NCBI GenBank assembly: GCA_937890735.1
Contig: CALACZ010000174.1
Location: forward strand, 1 to 21,026
Direction: 5' to 3'
DNA: 21,026 bases
From: an uncultured Bacillota bacterium
GTDB taxonomy: Bacteria > Bacillota > Clostridia > Oscillospirales > Oscillospiraceae
This document shows, piece after piece, positions 13,089 to 20,314 of the stretch. The notes beneath the pieces are model-generated. The model worked only from the letters and a program-made list of their open reading frames with translations, did not search any database and had not been told where the DNA came from. The position numbers and the translations under genes were made by a program. Position 1 is the first letter of the stretch, and each line of letters starts with the position of its first letter.

Positions 13089-13304
13089 ATGATGACCAGC
13101 CGCTACGCTCAGAATATGAACGCCGCCGCGCAGTCTGCCTGTGCGCCGTCTTTCTGCGCCGAAAACAATAACTCCATTATTATTATTATTCTGGACGCCG
13201 CTCTGCTGGCGTCCATTTTTGTCGCGCTGATTTCCAGCCTGCTGCTGGGAGCGAAAAAAGTTCATACCGTTCCGGCGCGCTGCACAGCGTCCGTCCCCGC
13301 ATAA
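13089..13304 (+). CDS. Ile-rich leader ORF, 71 residues
   Basis: AAAGGA lies about nine bases before the ATG. Residues 30-34 are five consecutive isoleucines, followed by Leu-Asp-Ala-Ala-Leu-Leu-Ala-Ser-Ile-Phe-Val-Ala-Leu. All seven Ile codons in the ORF are ATT, whereas neighbouring genes use ATC heavily. A 7-bp hairpin followed by ATTTTT (13193-13220) begins three bases after the Ile run, and a strong intrinsic terminator stands 28 bases after the stop codon, before a transporter, a hydroxyacid dehydrogenase and ilvE. This resembles an amino-acid-sensing leader peptide. The hydrophobic stretch (about 30-53) could equally be a real transmembrane helix, and the ORF is longer than classical leaders. 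Confidence 0.7.
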   Translation: MMTSRYAQNMNAAAQSACAPSFCAENNNSIIIIILDAALLASIFVALISSLLLGAKKVHTVPARCTASVPA

Positions 13305-13332
13305 CGCGGAGCAGACACAAAATAGTCCCCTC

Positions 13333-13366
13333 AGCGGCTTCGCCGGACGGCGAAGCCGCTTTTTTT
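13333..13366 (+). terminator. Terminator between the Ile-rich leader ORF and the transporter gene
   Basis: AGCGGCTTCGCC and GGCGAAGCCGCT form a perfect 12-bp stem with loop GGAC, then six T residues. It stands between a strong promoter and three genes that have no other evident promoter, the place expected for an attenuator. A further hairpin (CGTGCCG/CGGCACG, 13377-13393) follows without a T-run. Confidence 0.88.
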
Positions 13367-13425
13367 GGTTCTTCCCGTGCCGCTTCGGCACGCGCAGAAA
13401 TAAATCAGAGAAAGCGAGAAACAAC

Positions 13426-14964
13426 ATGGAAGTCTTAAATTTTGTCATGGCATTCACACCGATCCTCTTCGTCCTTGTCGGGATCCTCTGCTTCAAGCAG
13501 CCCGCCAAACGCGTCGCGCCGCTGGCGCTGGTGTGGACGCTCATCCTGGCATTTACCTATTTTAATGTCACCGGCGCGACGTTTGCCGAAAACATCGCCG
13601 CGTTCGATCCCCTCGTCTGGAAGGGCGTGAAGGAAGGCTTTAAGATCGTACTGATGGTATTCGGCGCGTTCGTCATCCTGAATCTTCTGCGTGAGACCGG
13701 CGCGATCGAGGATGTGAAGGCGACCATTTCCCGCATCAGCGATGACCGCCGCGTGCAGGTCATCGTGATCGGGATGCTGATGCCCATCTTCCTCGAGGGC
13801 GCGGCAGGCGCTGGCGCACCGGCTGCCATCGCAGCACCGTTTCTGGTAGCGCTCGGGTTTGACCCGGTCACGTCGGTCGCCATTGCGCTGCTCGGCGACG
13901 CGACGCCCGCCTCCTGGGGCGGCGCGGGGCTGACCACCATCAATGGCGGCGCGGCGCTGGTGGACGCGGGGCTTGCGACCGTGGCGCAGAACGCCGCGAT
14001 GGTCGGGCGCTTCCATATGTTCGGCGTGCTCGTCATCCCGTTCATCATGACCTATATGGCGTTCGGCAAAAAGGGCTTCAAGGGCGTTGTGCCGTACCTC
14101 ACGTTTGCGGGCGTGAGCACCTGCCTGGTGATGTTTGCGCTTTCGAATTTCGTCGGCGCGGAGGTCACGTCGATGGGCACGGGGCTGATCTCCATGCTCC
14201 TGTCCGTTTTGTATGTGCGCGTCATCGGCGTCAAGACCCCGGAGGAATACCGGCATCACAGCGAAGCTGCCGCCCGGCGTTACAGCTCGTTCCATGCGAT
14301 GTCACCGTATATCTATATGCTCGTGCTGCTGCCCGTCATCCGCTACGGCTTCCCGGCGGTCGTGAAAAACGGCTTTGCCGTCATGTGCACGTTCGGCTAT
14401 ATCGTCTGGGTGGACGTGGTGATTCTTCTTTGCGGCGTGCTCGGCGCGGTGACGCTGCGAGTCAAAAGCAAGACGTATTTTGACGTCTGCCGCCGCACCA
14501 TCTCGAACGTTGCTCCGGTCATGATCACCATGGGCAGCCTCCTGATCGTTGCCTACATCATGCAGTCGTCCAACACCGGCATGATGAACCTGCTTGCGAC
14601 CGACATTGCCAAGGTCGTCGGTCGCTTCTATCCGGCGGCGGCGGTGCTCATCGGCTCGAGCGGCGCGTTCATCACCGGCACGGGGCTTGGCTCGAACATC
14701 ATGTTCGCGCAGATGCACATCGACGCCGCCGCGTCGCTCGGCATGAACCCCATCACCATCTTTGCCGGTCAGAACGCGGGCGCATCGCTCGGCAACCTCA
14801 TCTGCCCGAACAACACCGTCGCCGCCTGCGCGACCGTCGATGAAGTCGGCAACGAGGGCGCGGTCATGAAAAAGACGCTCAAGGCGTTTGCGATCATCCT
14901 GGTTCTCTACATGGCGCTCGCCATGCTCTATACCTGCGTACTGTTCCCGCATTTCGGTGCGTGA
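13426..14964 (+). CDS. L-lactate permease (LldP/LctP) family transporter
   Basis: A 512-residue membrane protein with about 12 hydrophobic segments. The family is shown by EGAAGAGAPAAIAAPFLVAL from residue 124 and by GQNAGASLGNLICPNN followed by TVAACATV near residues 447-471, the hallmark of LldP-type 2-hydroxymonocarboxylate:proton symporters. Known substrates of the family include lactate and glycolate. Its place before a 2-hydroxyacid dehydrogenase and ilvE suggests branched-chain 2-hydroxy or 2-oxo acids here, an inference. The ribosome site is poor (GAGAAAGCGAGAAACAAC before the ATG), unusual for this genome. It is the first gene of the operon, behind the leader terminator. Confidence 0.88.
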   Translation: MEVLNFVMAFTPILFVLVGILCFKQPAKRVAPLALVWTLILAFTYFNVTGATFAENIAAFDPLVWKGVKEGFKIVLMVFGAFVILNLLRETGAIEDVKATISRISDDRRVQVIVIGMLMPIFLEGAAGAGAPAAIAAPFLVALGFDPVTSVAIALLGDATPASWGGAGLTTINGGAALVDAGLATVAQNAAMVGRFHMFGVLVIPFIMTYMAFGKKGFKGVVPYLTFAGVSTCLVMFALSNFVGAEVTSMGTGLISMLLSVLYVRVIGVKTPEEYRHHSEAAARRYSSFHAMSPYIYMLVLLPVIRYGFPAVVKNGFAVMCTFGYIVWVDVVILLCGVLGAVTLRVKSKTYFDVCRRTISNVAPVMITMGSLLIVAYIMQSSNTGMMNLLATDIAKVVGRFYPAAAVLIGSSGAFITGTGLGSNIMFAQMHIDAAASLGMNPITIFAGQNAGASLGNLICPNNTVAACATVDEVGNEGAVMKKTLKAFAIILVLYMALAMLYTCVLFPHFGA

Positions 14965-15009
14965 TCATTTGAAATTCTGTAATTTTCGGTTAGAAAGGGC
15001 TGTTTTATT

Positions 15010-15960
15010 ATGATGAAGAAACGAGTTTTGGGCGTGATCGGTCTGGGTCATGTGGGCGCGCACGTCGCCTACAGCCTGGCGGTGCAGGGCATTGCCGACG
15101 AGCTGGTGCTCGTCGATCAGAACGAGCAGAAGCTCGCAAGCGAAGAGCAGGATCTGCGCGACGCGGTGGCGTATCTGCCGCACCGCGTGACGGTCCGCGC
15201 GGGCGATTTCGCAGACCTCGGAGGCTGCGACGTGATCGTCAACTGCGTGGGTAAGATCGAGCTGCTGCGCGGCACACATGATCGCGTTACGGAAATGAGC
15301 TTTACCATCCCCGCCGTGCGCGGCTTTGTGGATAAGATCAAAAAGTCCGGCTTTGACGGCGTGCTCATCAACGTCACCAATCCCTGCGACATCGTTACGC
15401 GCGAGCTGGCGCTCGGTCTGGGGCTGCCGCGCGGACGCGTGTTCGGCACGGGCACGGGGCTGGATACCTCGCGGCTTCTCAGCGCGCTTGCCCGCCAGAC
15501 GGGCATCGACCACAAATCCATCACCTGCTACATGCTCGGCGAGCACGGGAATCTGCAATTCGCGCCGTGGTCGTGCGTGAGCTTCCGCGGCGTGCCGCTG
15601 GATGTGTGGGCGGAGCGTGACGAGCGCTTCCGCTTTGACCGCCCGGCGCTGCAAAAGGAATCGATCGGCGGCGGCTGGGTGACGTTCTCCGGCAAGTACT
15701 GCACCGAATACGGCATCGCCACCACCGCCGCGCGCATGGCATACATCGTACTGCACGATGAAAAGGCGATCCTGCCCGCCAGCGCCGAGCTGTGCGGCGA
15801 ATACGGCGAGACGGGGCTGTTCGCGGGCGTGCCGTGCATCCTCGGCGCAAACGGCGTGGAGCAGGTCGTGGAGCTGCCGCTGACGGCGGAGGAGCAGCAG
15901 ACCTTCCACAGCTGCTGCGACGGCATCCGCAAGAATATGGAACATCTGAAAGACCTTTGA
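15010..15960 (+). CDS. L-2-hydroxyisocaproate-type dehydrogenase (LDH/MDH superfamily)
   Basis: A 316-residue NAD-dependent 2-hydroxyacid dehydrogenase. It has the dinucleotide motif GLGHVG (11-16) with Asp36 for NAD, NVTNPCDIVT (121-130), LDTSR (151-155, substrate-binding Arg and catalytic Asp) and the catalytic His in GEHGN (His179). The pattern GTGTGLDTSRL, LGEHGNLQFAPWS and GVPL is closest to the L-2-hydroxyisocaproate dehydrogenase group rather than classical lactate or malate dehydrogenase, and the loop after VNCVGKIEL differs from both. It would reduce branched-chain 2-oxo acids such as 2-oxoisocaproate. It stands 45 bases after the permease and 12 before ilvE. Plain lactate dehydrogenase activity remains possible. 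Confidence 0.85.
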   Translation: MMKKRVLGVIGLGHVGAHVAYSLAVQGIADELVLVDQNEQKLASEEQDLRDAVAYLPHRVTVRAGDFADLGGCDVIVNCVGKIELLRGTHDRVTEMSFTIPAVRGFVDKIKKSGFDGVLINVTNPCDIVTRELALGLGLPRGRVFGTGTGLDTSRLLSALARQTGIDHKSITCYMLGEHGNLQFAPWSCVSFRGVPLDVWAERDERFRFDRPALQKESIGGGWVTFSGKYCTEYGIATTAARMAYIVLHDEKAILPASAELCGEYGETGLFAGVPCILGANGVEQVVELPLTAEEQQTFHSCCDGIRKNMEHLKDL

Positions 15961-15972
15961 GGAGGCGTTTTT

Positions 15973-17034
15973 ATGAACATCACAGTCACGAAGAATCCGC
16001 ATCCCGGCAAGCTGCCGCCCGCCGATCAGCTCGGCTTCGGCTCGGTTTTTACGGATCATATGTTTGTCATGGACTACACCGGGGATGAGGGCTGGCATGA
16101 CGCGCGCATCGTGCCCTACGGACCGCTCAGCATCTCGCCCGCCGCGAGCGTGCTGCATTACGGCACGGAGGTCTTTGAGGGGCTCAAGGCATACCGCACG
16201 CCGGACGGCGGCGTGCAGCTCTTCCGCCCGTGGGAGAATGTGGCGCGCCTGAACCGCTCGTGCGACCGTCTGGGCCTGCCGCAGATCGACCCCGACGACG
16301 GCTTGCAGGCAATCAAGAGCCTTGTGGACGTGGATCGCGACTGGGTCCCGAACGACCCCGGCACGTCGCTCTACATCCGCCCGTTCCTCTTCTCGACCGA
16401 TCCGACGCTGGCGCTGCACGGCGTGCATGAGGCGATGTTCGTCATCATCCTCTCGCCGTCCGGCAGCTATTTTAAGGACGGTCTGACCCCCGTCCCCATC
16501 ATGGTGGAGACGGAGGACGTGCGCGCCGTGCGCGGCGGCACGGGCGAGGCAAAGTGCGGCGGCAACTACGCGGCGGCGAACCGCGCCGGCGACAAGGCGA
16601 TCGAAAAAGGCTTTTCTCAGGTTCTGTGGCTCGACGGCGTGGAGCGCAAATACGTTGAAGAGGGCGGCGGCATGAACGTCATGTTCAAGATCAACGGCAC
16701 GGTCGTCACCCCGATGCTCACGGGCTCGATTCTGCGCGGCGTGACGAGAAAGTCCTGCATCGAGCTGCTCAAGAGCTGGGGCGTCCCGGTGGAGGAGCGG
16801 CTGCTGAGCGTGGACGAGCTGTTTGACGTGGCAAAGAGCGGCGCGCTGGAGGAGGCGTGGTGCGTCGGCACAGCGGCGGTCATCTCCCCCATCGGCGAGC
16901 TTGCCTGGGGCGAGCGCGACTACAAGGTGAACGAAGGCAAGATCGGCGCGCTTTCGCAAAAGCTCTACGACGAGCTGACCGGCATCCAGTGGGGCACAAA
17001 GCCCGATCCCTTTGGCTGGACGTGCAAGGTGTAA
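15973..17034 (+). CDS. ilvE: Branched-chain amino-acid aminotransferase
   Basis: A 353-residue class IV PLP aminotransferase that interconverts Leu, Ile and Val with their 2-oxo acids. The long (eukaryote-like, type II) IlvE form is shown by HYGTEVFEGLKAYRT (62-76), NRSCDRLGLP (94-103) and GTGEAKCGGNYAAANRA, in which Lys194 binds PLP. The cofactor/substrate segment EEGGGMNVMF lies further on. GAGGAGG precedes the ATG, 12 bases after the dehydrogenase stop, so the two are translationally close. With the dehydrogenase it completes a route between branched-chain amino acids and 2-hydroxy acids. Transcription ends at the hairpin at 17049. Confidence 0.95.
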   Translation: MNITVTKNPHPGKLPPADQLGFGSVFTDHMFVMDYTGDEGWHDARIVPYGPLSISPAASVLHYGTEVFEGLKAYRTPDGGVQLFRPWENVARLNRSCDRLGLPQIDPDDGLQAIKSLVDVDRDWVPNDPGTSLYIRPFLFSTDPTLALHGVHEAMFVIILSPSGSYFKDGLTPVPIMVETEDVRAVRGGTGEAKCGGNYAAANRAGDKAIEKGFSQVLWLDGVERKYVEEGGGMNVMFKINGTVVTPMLTGSILRGVTRKSCIELLKSWGVPVEERLLSVDELFDVAKSGALEEAWCVGTAAVISPIGELAWGERDYKVNEGKIGALSQKLYDELTGIQWGTKPDPFGWTCKV

Positions 17035-17048
17035 GCAAAGCAAAAACA

Positions 17049-17076
17049 CGCGGGAGGGGCTTTTACCCCTCCCGCG
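17049..17076 (+). terminator. Hairpin ending the branched-chain operon
   Basis: CGCGGGAGGGG and CCCCTCCCGCG form a perfect 11-bp stem around a CTTTTA loop. There is no T-run after it, so termination may be weak; the hairpin has the same GGGAGGGG core as the palindromes that follow and may be one of them. Confidence 0.6.
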
Positions 17077-17126
17077 CACGGTGCATCTGCAAAATCGTGC
17101 AACGAACGGCAACATCGTAATACGTC

Positions 17127-17680
17127 CGTAGGGGTCGATGCCTACATCGACCCGGCAGGGTGCAATTACAAAATTGCACCGCGCCATCGGCGACCACGCA
17201 CAACGTCCTGTAGGGGCGGACGACCCTGTCCGCCCCTGGGGCAATCGCAGATTTGCCGCAATGTTTCGTAAAAAACGCAATATTTCCCGACACGCCGTAG
17301 GGGAGGGGTTCTACCCCTCCCGCGCAGAACAAACCATCGAAATGTGACGCACCCTCGGCGACATGGTACGAATGCGCCGGGGAATTTTCATATTCGTGAT
17401 TGCGTATCGCCGGAAGGGGTAGAACCCCTCCCCTACGCAAATTTGATGGTATTTGCAAATCACCCCCAAATCATGCGATTTTGCGGGTGCGTCCAAGCGG
17501 GTCGATGTGGGCATCGGCCCCTACAAACATGGTACGGATTCGCATTGGTGCATTCGTTTTTGCAAGCGCGTCCTGCCGGGCGGACAGAGTCGTCCGCCCC
17601 TACGGGTGCATTCCATTCCGCATCGGTGCATCCAAATCCACAACATTTTACCGCGCGGGAGGGGCAAGCCCCTCCCCTAC
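17127..17680. repeat. Gene-free array of GC-rich palindromes
   Basis: No supported gene lies between 17035 and 17736. The stretch is packed with hairpins: GGGTCGATG/CATCGACCC (17132-17153), GGTGCAATT/AATTGCACC (17159-17180), AGGGGCGGAC/GTCCGCCCCT (17212-17237), GGGAGGGGT/ACCCCTCCC (17301-17321), AGGGGT/ACCCCT (about 17415-17429), GGGCGGAC/GTCCGCCC (17578-17599) and GGGAGGGGC/GCCCCTCCC (17657-17676). Most carry TAGGGG or CCCCTA at an edge, and they alternate with short AT-richer pieces such as ACATGGTACG (17360 and 17527 regions). They look like several families of interspersed extragenic palindromes. Confidence 0.75.
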
Positions 17681-17698
17681 GTTACGACGAAATACGCG

Positions 17699-17727
17699 AA
17701 AAATCCCGCCCCTCTGGGCGGGATTTT
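17699..17727 (-). terminator. Terminator of the SLH protein gene
   Basis: On the minus strand AAATCCCGCCC and GGGCGGGATTT form an 11-bp stem ten bases after the stop codon, ending in a T-run (complement of 17699-17703). The plus strand also has a short T-run. Confidence 0.85.
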
Positions 17728-17736
17728 CTCATCTTT

Positions 17737-18807
17737 TTATTCGCTGTAGATCAGCACGGCGTCGATCACGAAATCGCCGGTGTAATCCAGCACGGTGACG
17801 GTATAACTGCCGGTGAGGCTTTGCAGCAGGCTGCCGTCCGTCCGCGCGCCGTTATAGTAGTAGGCGGCGGTATCGGAGAGGGTGTAGTCCGAGACCTGCA
17901 ACAGCTGGCGCAGATTGTCGGCGCGGGTGAACACGTCGCTCGTCTCTTCCAGCGCCTCGCACGGGACGCCGAGCACCTGCCCGTTTTGGACGTAGATATT
18001 CACCATCCGCCCCAGAAGCGCGCGGTCGGTGGCGACGGCAAAGTCGCGGTTATAGCCTGCCAGGCGGGTCATGCCCGCTTCGGGCGCTGCGCCGTCGGTC
18101 AGGTTTCCGGCGTCGTTCGCGGCGACGACGCCGCTGTAGCGCACGGCGTCAAAGCGAATTTCGAGATAGGTACGCGGATTTCGCAACTCGTCGAGCACAT
18201 ACAGTGCGTTCCCATCCTCATCAAAGCCGTGGATGGCGGGGTTTTGCAGCGCATTGAGGATGAGCAGGCACGCATTTTCGCGCGTGACGGCGGCGCTCAC
18301 GCTGCCGGAAAAATCGCGCAGCAGATGGCAGCTCTCCGCGTCGGCACGGACGGGGTCGTCCCAACCCGCGCCCGTGTAGCGCGCGGGATCGTTTCCGAGC
18401 ACGACCAGCAGCATTTTGCACAGCTCCAGAGCCGTGACGGGGTCGTCCGGGCGGAACAGCCCGCCGCTGCCGGAGACGATGCCCTGCTCGGCGCAGTAAT
18501 CAATGTAGGAAAGCGCCCAACTGCCCTCCGCAACGTCGGCAAAGCCCGCCGTCTGCGCCACCGCCGGGCTTTCGGTGCTGAGCAGGGCGATGAGCTTGGC
18601 GATCTGCGCGCGGGTGACGGGAACGTCGGGGCGGAACGAGCCGTCGGAATACCCGGAGATCAGCCCCAGGTCCGTGAGCATCCGCACCGCCTCCGGATGG
18701 CGGATGTCAGCGGAATCGGTAAAGTCCCCGGTGCTCGCCGCGCCGGCGGGCAGCGCCGCAAGCAGCAGCAGGCAGACGAACAAAAGGATACTGACGGTGC
18801 GTTTCAT
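17737..18807 (-). CDS. Secreted S-layer homology (SLH) domain protein
   Basis: A 356-residue exported protein. A signal peptide covers residues 1-24 (MKRT, hydrophobic core, then PAGAAS). SLH repeat 1 is about residues 28-76 (HPEAVRMLTDLGLISGYSDG, FRPDVPVTRAQIAKL), and SLH repeat 2 about 88-137 (SYIDYCAEQGIVSGSGGLFR, PDDPVTALELCKML). A weak third repeat follows, with VTRENACLLILNAL near 194. SLH domains bind secondary cell-wall polymers, so the protein is probably on the cell surface. The C-terminal 150 residues match nothing I recognise and contain repeated Tyr/Asp-rich strands. AAGGAGGG lies before the ATG. Its 5' leader consists largely of the inverted-repeat element at 18836-19031. Confidence 0.88.
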   Translation of the reverse strand: MKRTVSILLFVCLLLLAALPAGAASTGDFTDSADIRHPEAVRMLTDLGLISGYSDGSFRPDVPVTRAQIAKLIALLSTESPAVAQTAGFADVAEGSWALSYIDYCAEQGIVSGSGGLFRPDDPVTALELCKMLLVVLGNDPARYTGAGWDDPVRADAESCHLLRDFSGSVSAAVTRENACLLILNALQNPAIHGFDEDGNALYVLDELRNPRTYLEIRFDAVRYSGVVAANDAGNLTDGAAPEAGMTRLAGYNRDFAVATDRALLGRMVNIYVQNGQVLGVPCEALEETSDVFTRADNLRQLLQVSDYTLSDTAAYYYNGARTDGSLLQSLTGSYTVTVLDYTGDFVIDAVLIYSE

Positions 18808-18835
18808 GGCGCAGCCCTCCTTCCGAAATATGTTG

Positions 18836-19031
18836 TAGCGTCAGTTGACAAGGGCACACATGGTTTTCCCGTGGCAAAGCGCCGGGAAAACTCAAAGACC
18901 CGCCGGGCGTCCCGGCGCGTCATTGGCAAGGCAGAGGACGCAGGCTTGCCGTCGCAAGTCAAGGACGATAACGCAGCAAATGGCGTGCCGGGACGTCCTG
19001 CGGGCATATGTGCCCTTATCATCTGACGCTA
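18836..19031. mobile_element. MITE-like 196-bp inverted-repeat element
   Basis: The ends match as inverted repeats over about 27 bases: TAGCGTCAGTTGACAAGGGC on the left against TAGCGTCAGATGATAAGGGC read from the right, then ACACATG against ACATATG. Homology continues inside: CGTCCCGGCGCGTCATT on the left against CGTCCCGGCACGCCATT from the right, plus an internal GTTTTCCC/GGGAAAAC hairpin. If the outer TA is taken as the target duplication, the element fits a Tc1/mariner-IS630 type MITE without a transposase. It carries no ORF with a ribosome site. A structured leader RNA is the main alternative. Confidence 0.72.
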
Positions 19032-19059
19032 GTATACGGGCAGCGCGCAGCGAATGCAA
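19031..19059 (-). promoter_or_regulatory. Promoter of the SLH gene, abutting the MITE-like element
   Basis: On the minus strand TTGCAT (complement of 19054-19059) and TATACT (complement of 19031-19036) are spaced by 17 bases. The last base pair of the -10 box is the first base pair of the element, so any transcript begins inside it. Confidence 0.65.
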
Positions 19060-19091
19060 GGCTTTGGGCAGGATTGTAACATAACTGTAAT

Positions 19092-19130
19092 AAAAGGCGG
19101 AGTTTTCCTTGGAAAACTCCGCCTTTTTGC
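19092..19130. terminator. Bidirectional terminator after the deacetylase-like gene
   Basis: AAAAGGCGGAGTTTTCC (19092-19108) and GGAAAACTCCGCCTTTT (19111-19127) form a perfect 17-bp stem with T-rich tails in both directions. Confidence 0.88.
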
Positions 19131-19135
19131 GCATT

Positions 19136-20197
19136 TTATCCGATCGGCGACGTTTCGCGCAGAAGCTGCGGGGATGCGCCGACGTACTCCAGATCGTCCA
19201 GTGTGCCCGCGAGGTCGTCCGAGCAGACGAGCAGGCGCTGCGGCTCACTTTTTTCGATCGCCTCCTGCGCGCTCGTCTCGCCCTCGGGGCGCGTGAACAC
19301 GCGGAAGCCCTCGACCGCCTGCGCCTGCTCCGCCGTGAGCAGCGCGAGGACGGTTTTTGTGTGCACCACGGCGCTGAGCGAATCGTTTGCCGCGTGCAGC
19401 GCCTGCTGCACGTCCGTCTCATCCTCCGAAACGGTCAAGCCCAGCGTATGCCCCGCCGCGAGGATGCGGCAGGCAAGCAGCGGGTCTGCCTCCAGCTCCG
19501 CCACCGTAAGGAAAAACGCCGCGTGCAGGCCGCGCGCCTGCAAAACGCTCAGCGCGTCCGCCGTCTGCGCCGCGTTCGTGACCGCCAGATACACCGGCAC
19601 GAGCTCCTGCGGCTCGTCCTCCTCCGGCGTCTGCGGGCGCGTGCCGGTCTGCGGGCTGCCGCTGTTCGTCTGCTCCTGCTCGTGCGTCTGGATGCGGTAA
19701 GAGATCAGATTTTCCGCCTTTTGCAGGAACATCTCGTCGTCATACAGCTCGCTGCCCGTGGTAAAGCGCAGCACGGGGCAGCCGCTCTGGCTTGTGAGCA
19801 TACTGTAGCTGAGCCCGAAATGACCCGCGCAGACGGACAGCGGAACATACAGAAGCCCGCTTTTGTAGATCGTGAGCACGCTGCTGGCATTTCCGTTTTC
19901 ATCGGTCATCTGATCCCTGCCGATGTCAAAAACGAGGCGCTTGGCGCGCGTAAAGAGCACGAGCGTCTGTTCCTCCGCATTATACGCCTGCGCAACGCCG
20001 CCCGGCTCGGCGTCAAAAACGGTGTAGGGCACATACAGACCCGTTGCGGCGTAATACGGCTTTGCGCCGGTGATGGTGAGGGGGATGGAGTCGTTGACGG
20101 CGACGAAAAACAGATCGTCCGCCGCGCCCGCCGCGCCCGTTGTCAGCCCCAGCAGCAGCGCCAGCGCCAGCACGCACGCAAGCAGCCGTTTTTTCAC
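19136..20197 (-). CDS. Exported protein with stalk-like domain and degenerate NodB-like domain
   Basis: A 353-residue exported protein. It starts at GTG (20197) behind GAGAGG, giving the signal peptide MKKRLLACVLALALLLGL ending in AGAADD. Residues about 28-160 resemble the copper-amine-oxidase N-terminal (stalk) domain used in Firmicute surface proteins (GLYVPYTVFDAE, TLVLFTRAKRLVF, GLLYVPLSVCAGHFGLSYSM). A Gln/Thr/Pro/Glu-rich linker follows (about 178-200). The C-terminal part has the outline of a polysaccharide deacetylase (ALSVLQARGLHAAFFLTVAE, then LACRILAAGHTLGLTVS), but the metal-binding TFDDG and HxxxH motifs are replaced. It is therefore probably a binding rather than catalytic domain. 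Alternative starts upstream (ATG at 20227 or 20257) lack a ribosome site. Confidence 0.75.
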   Translation of the reverse strand: MKKRLLACVLALALLLGLTTGAAGAADDLFFVAVNDSIPLTITGAKPYYAATGLYVPYTVFDAEPGGVAQAYNAEEQTLVLFTRAKRLVFDIGRDQMTDENGNASSVLTIYKSGLLYVPLSVCAGHFGLSYSMLTSQSGCPVLRFTTGSELYDDEMFLQKAENLISYRIQTHEQEQTNSGSPQTGTRPQTPEEDEPQELVPVYLAVTNAAQTADALSVLQARGLHAAFFLTVAELEADPLLACRILAAGHTLGLTVSEDETDVQQALHAANDSLSAVVHTKTVLALLTAEQAQAVEGFRVFTRPEGETSAQEAIEKSEPQRLLVCSDDLAGTLDDLEYVGASPQLLRETSPIG

Positions 20198-20228
20198 TGC
20201 GCCTCTCCCCTTCCCAAACTTTTTCACC

Positions 20229-20257
20229 ATTCTACCACAAAAAATCGCGCCCGGCAA
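20229..20257 (-). promoter_or_regulatory. Promoter of the deacetylase-like gene
   Basis: On the minus strand TTGCCG (complement of 20252-20257) and TAGAAT (complement of 20229-20234) are spaced by 17 bases. It is back to back with the plus-strand promoter at 20259. Confidence 0.72.
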
Positions 20258-20258
20258 G

Positions 20259-20287
20259 TTGCCGTGCGGCGCGGCGTATGCTATACT
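20259..20287 (+). promoter_or_regulatory. Promoter of the dCMP deaminase gene
   Basis: TTGCCG (20259-20264) and TATACT (20282-20287) are spaced by 17 bases. Its -35 box is separated by one base from the -35 box of the divergent promoter. Confidence 0.75.
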
Positions 20288-20314
20288 GGAAAAAAGTCTT
20301 TTCGGAGGTGCGCC

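Noticed and set aside
14965..17280. A 771-codon minus-strand open frame opposite the dehydrogenase and ilvE genes
   Set aside because: It covers two well-supported plus-strand genes with catalytic motifs, has low-complexity composition and no plausible start signal.
17049..17700. CRISPR array in the palindrome-rich stretch
   Set aside because: The palindromes differ in core and orientation, and spacing is irregular; there are no identical direct repeats with uniform spacers and no cas genes.
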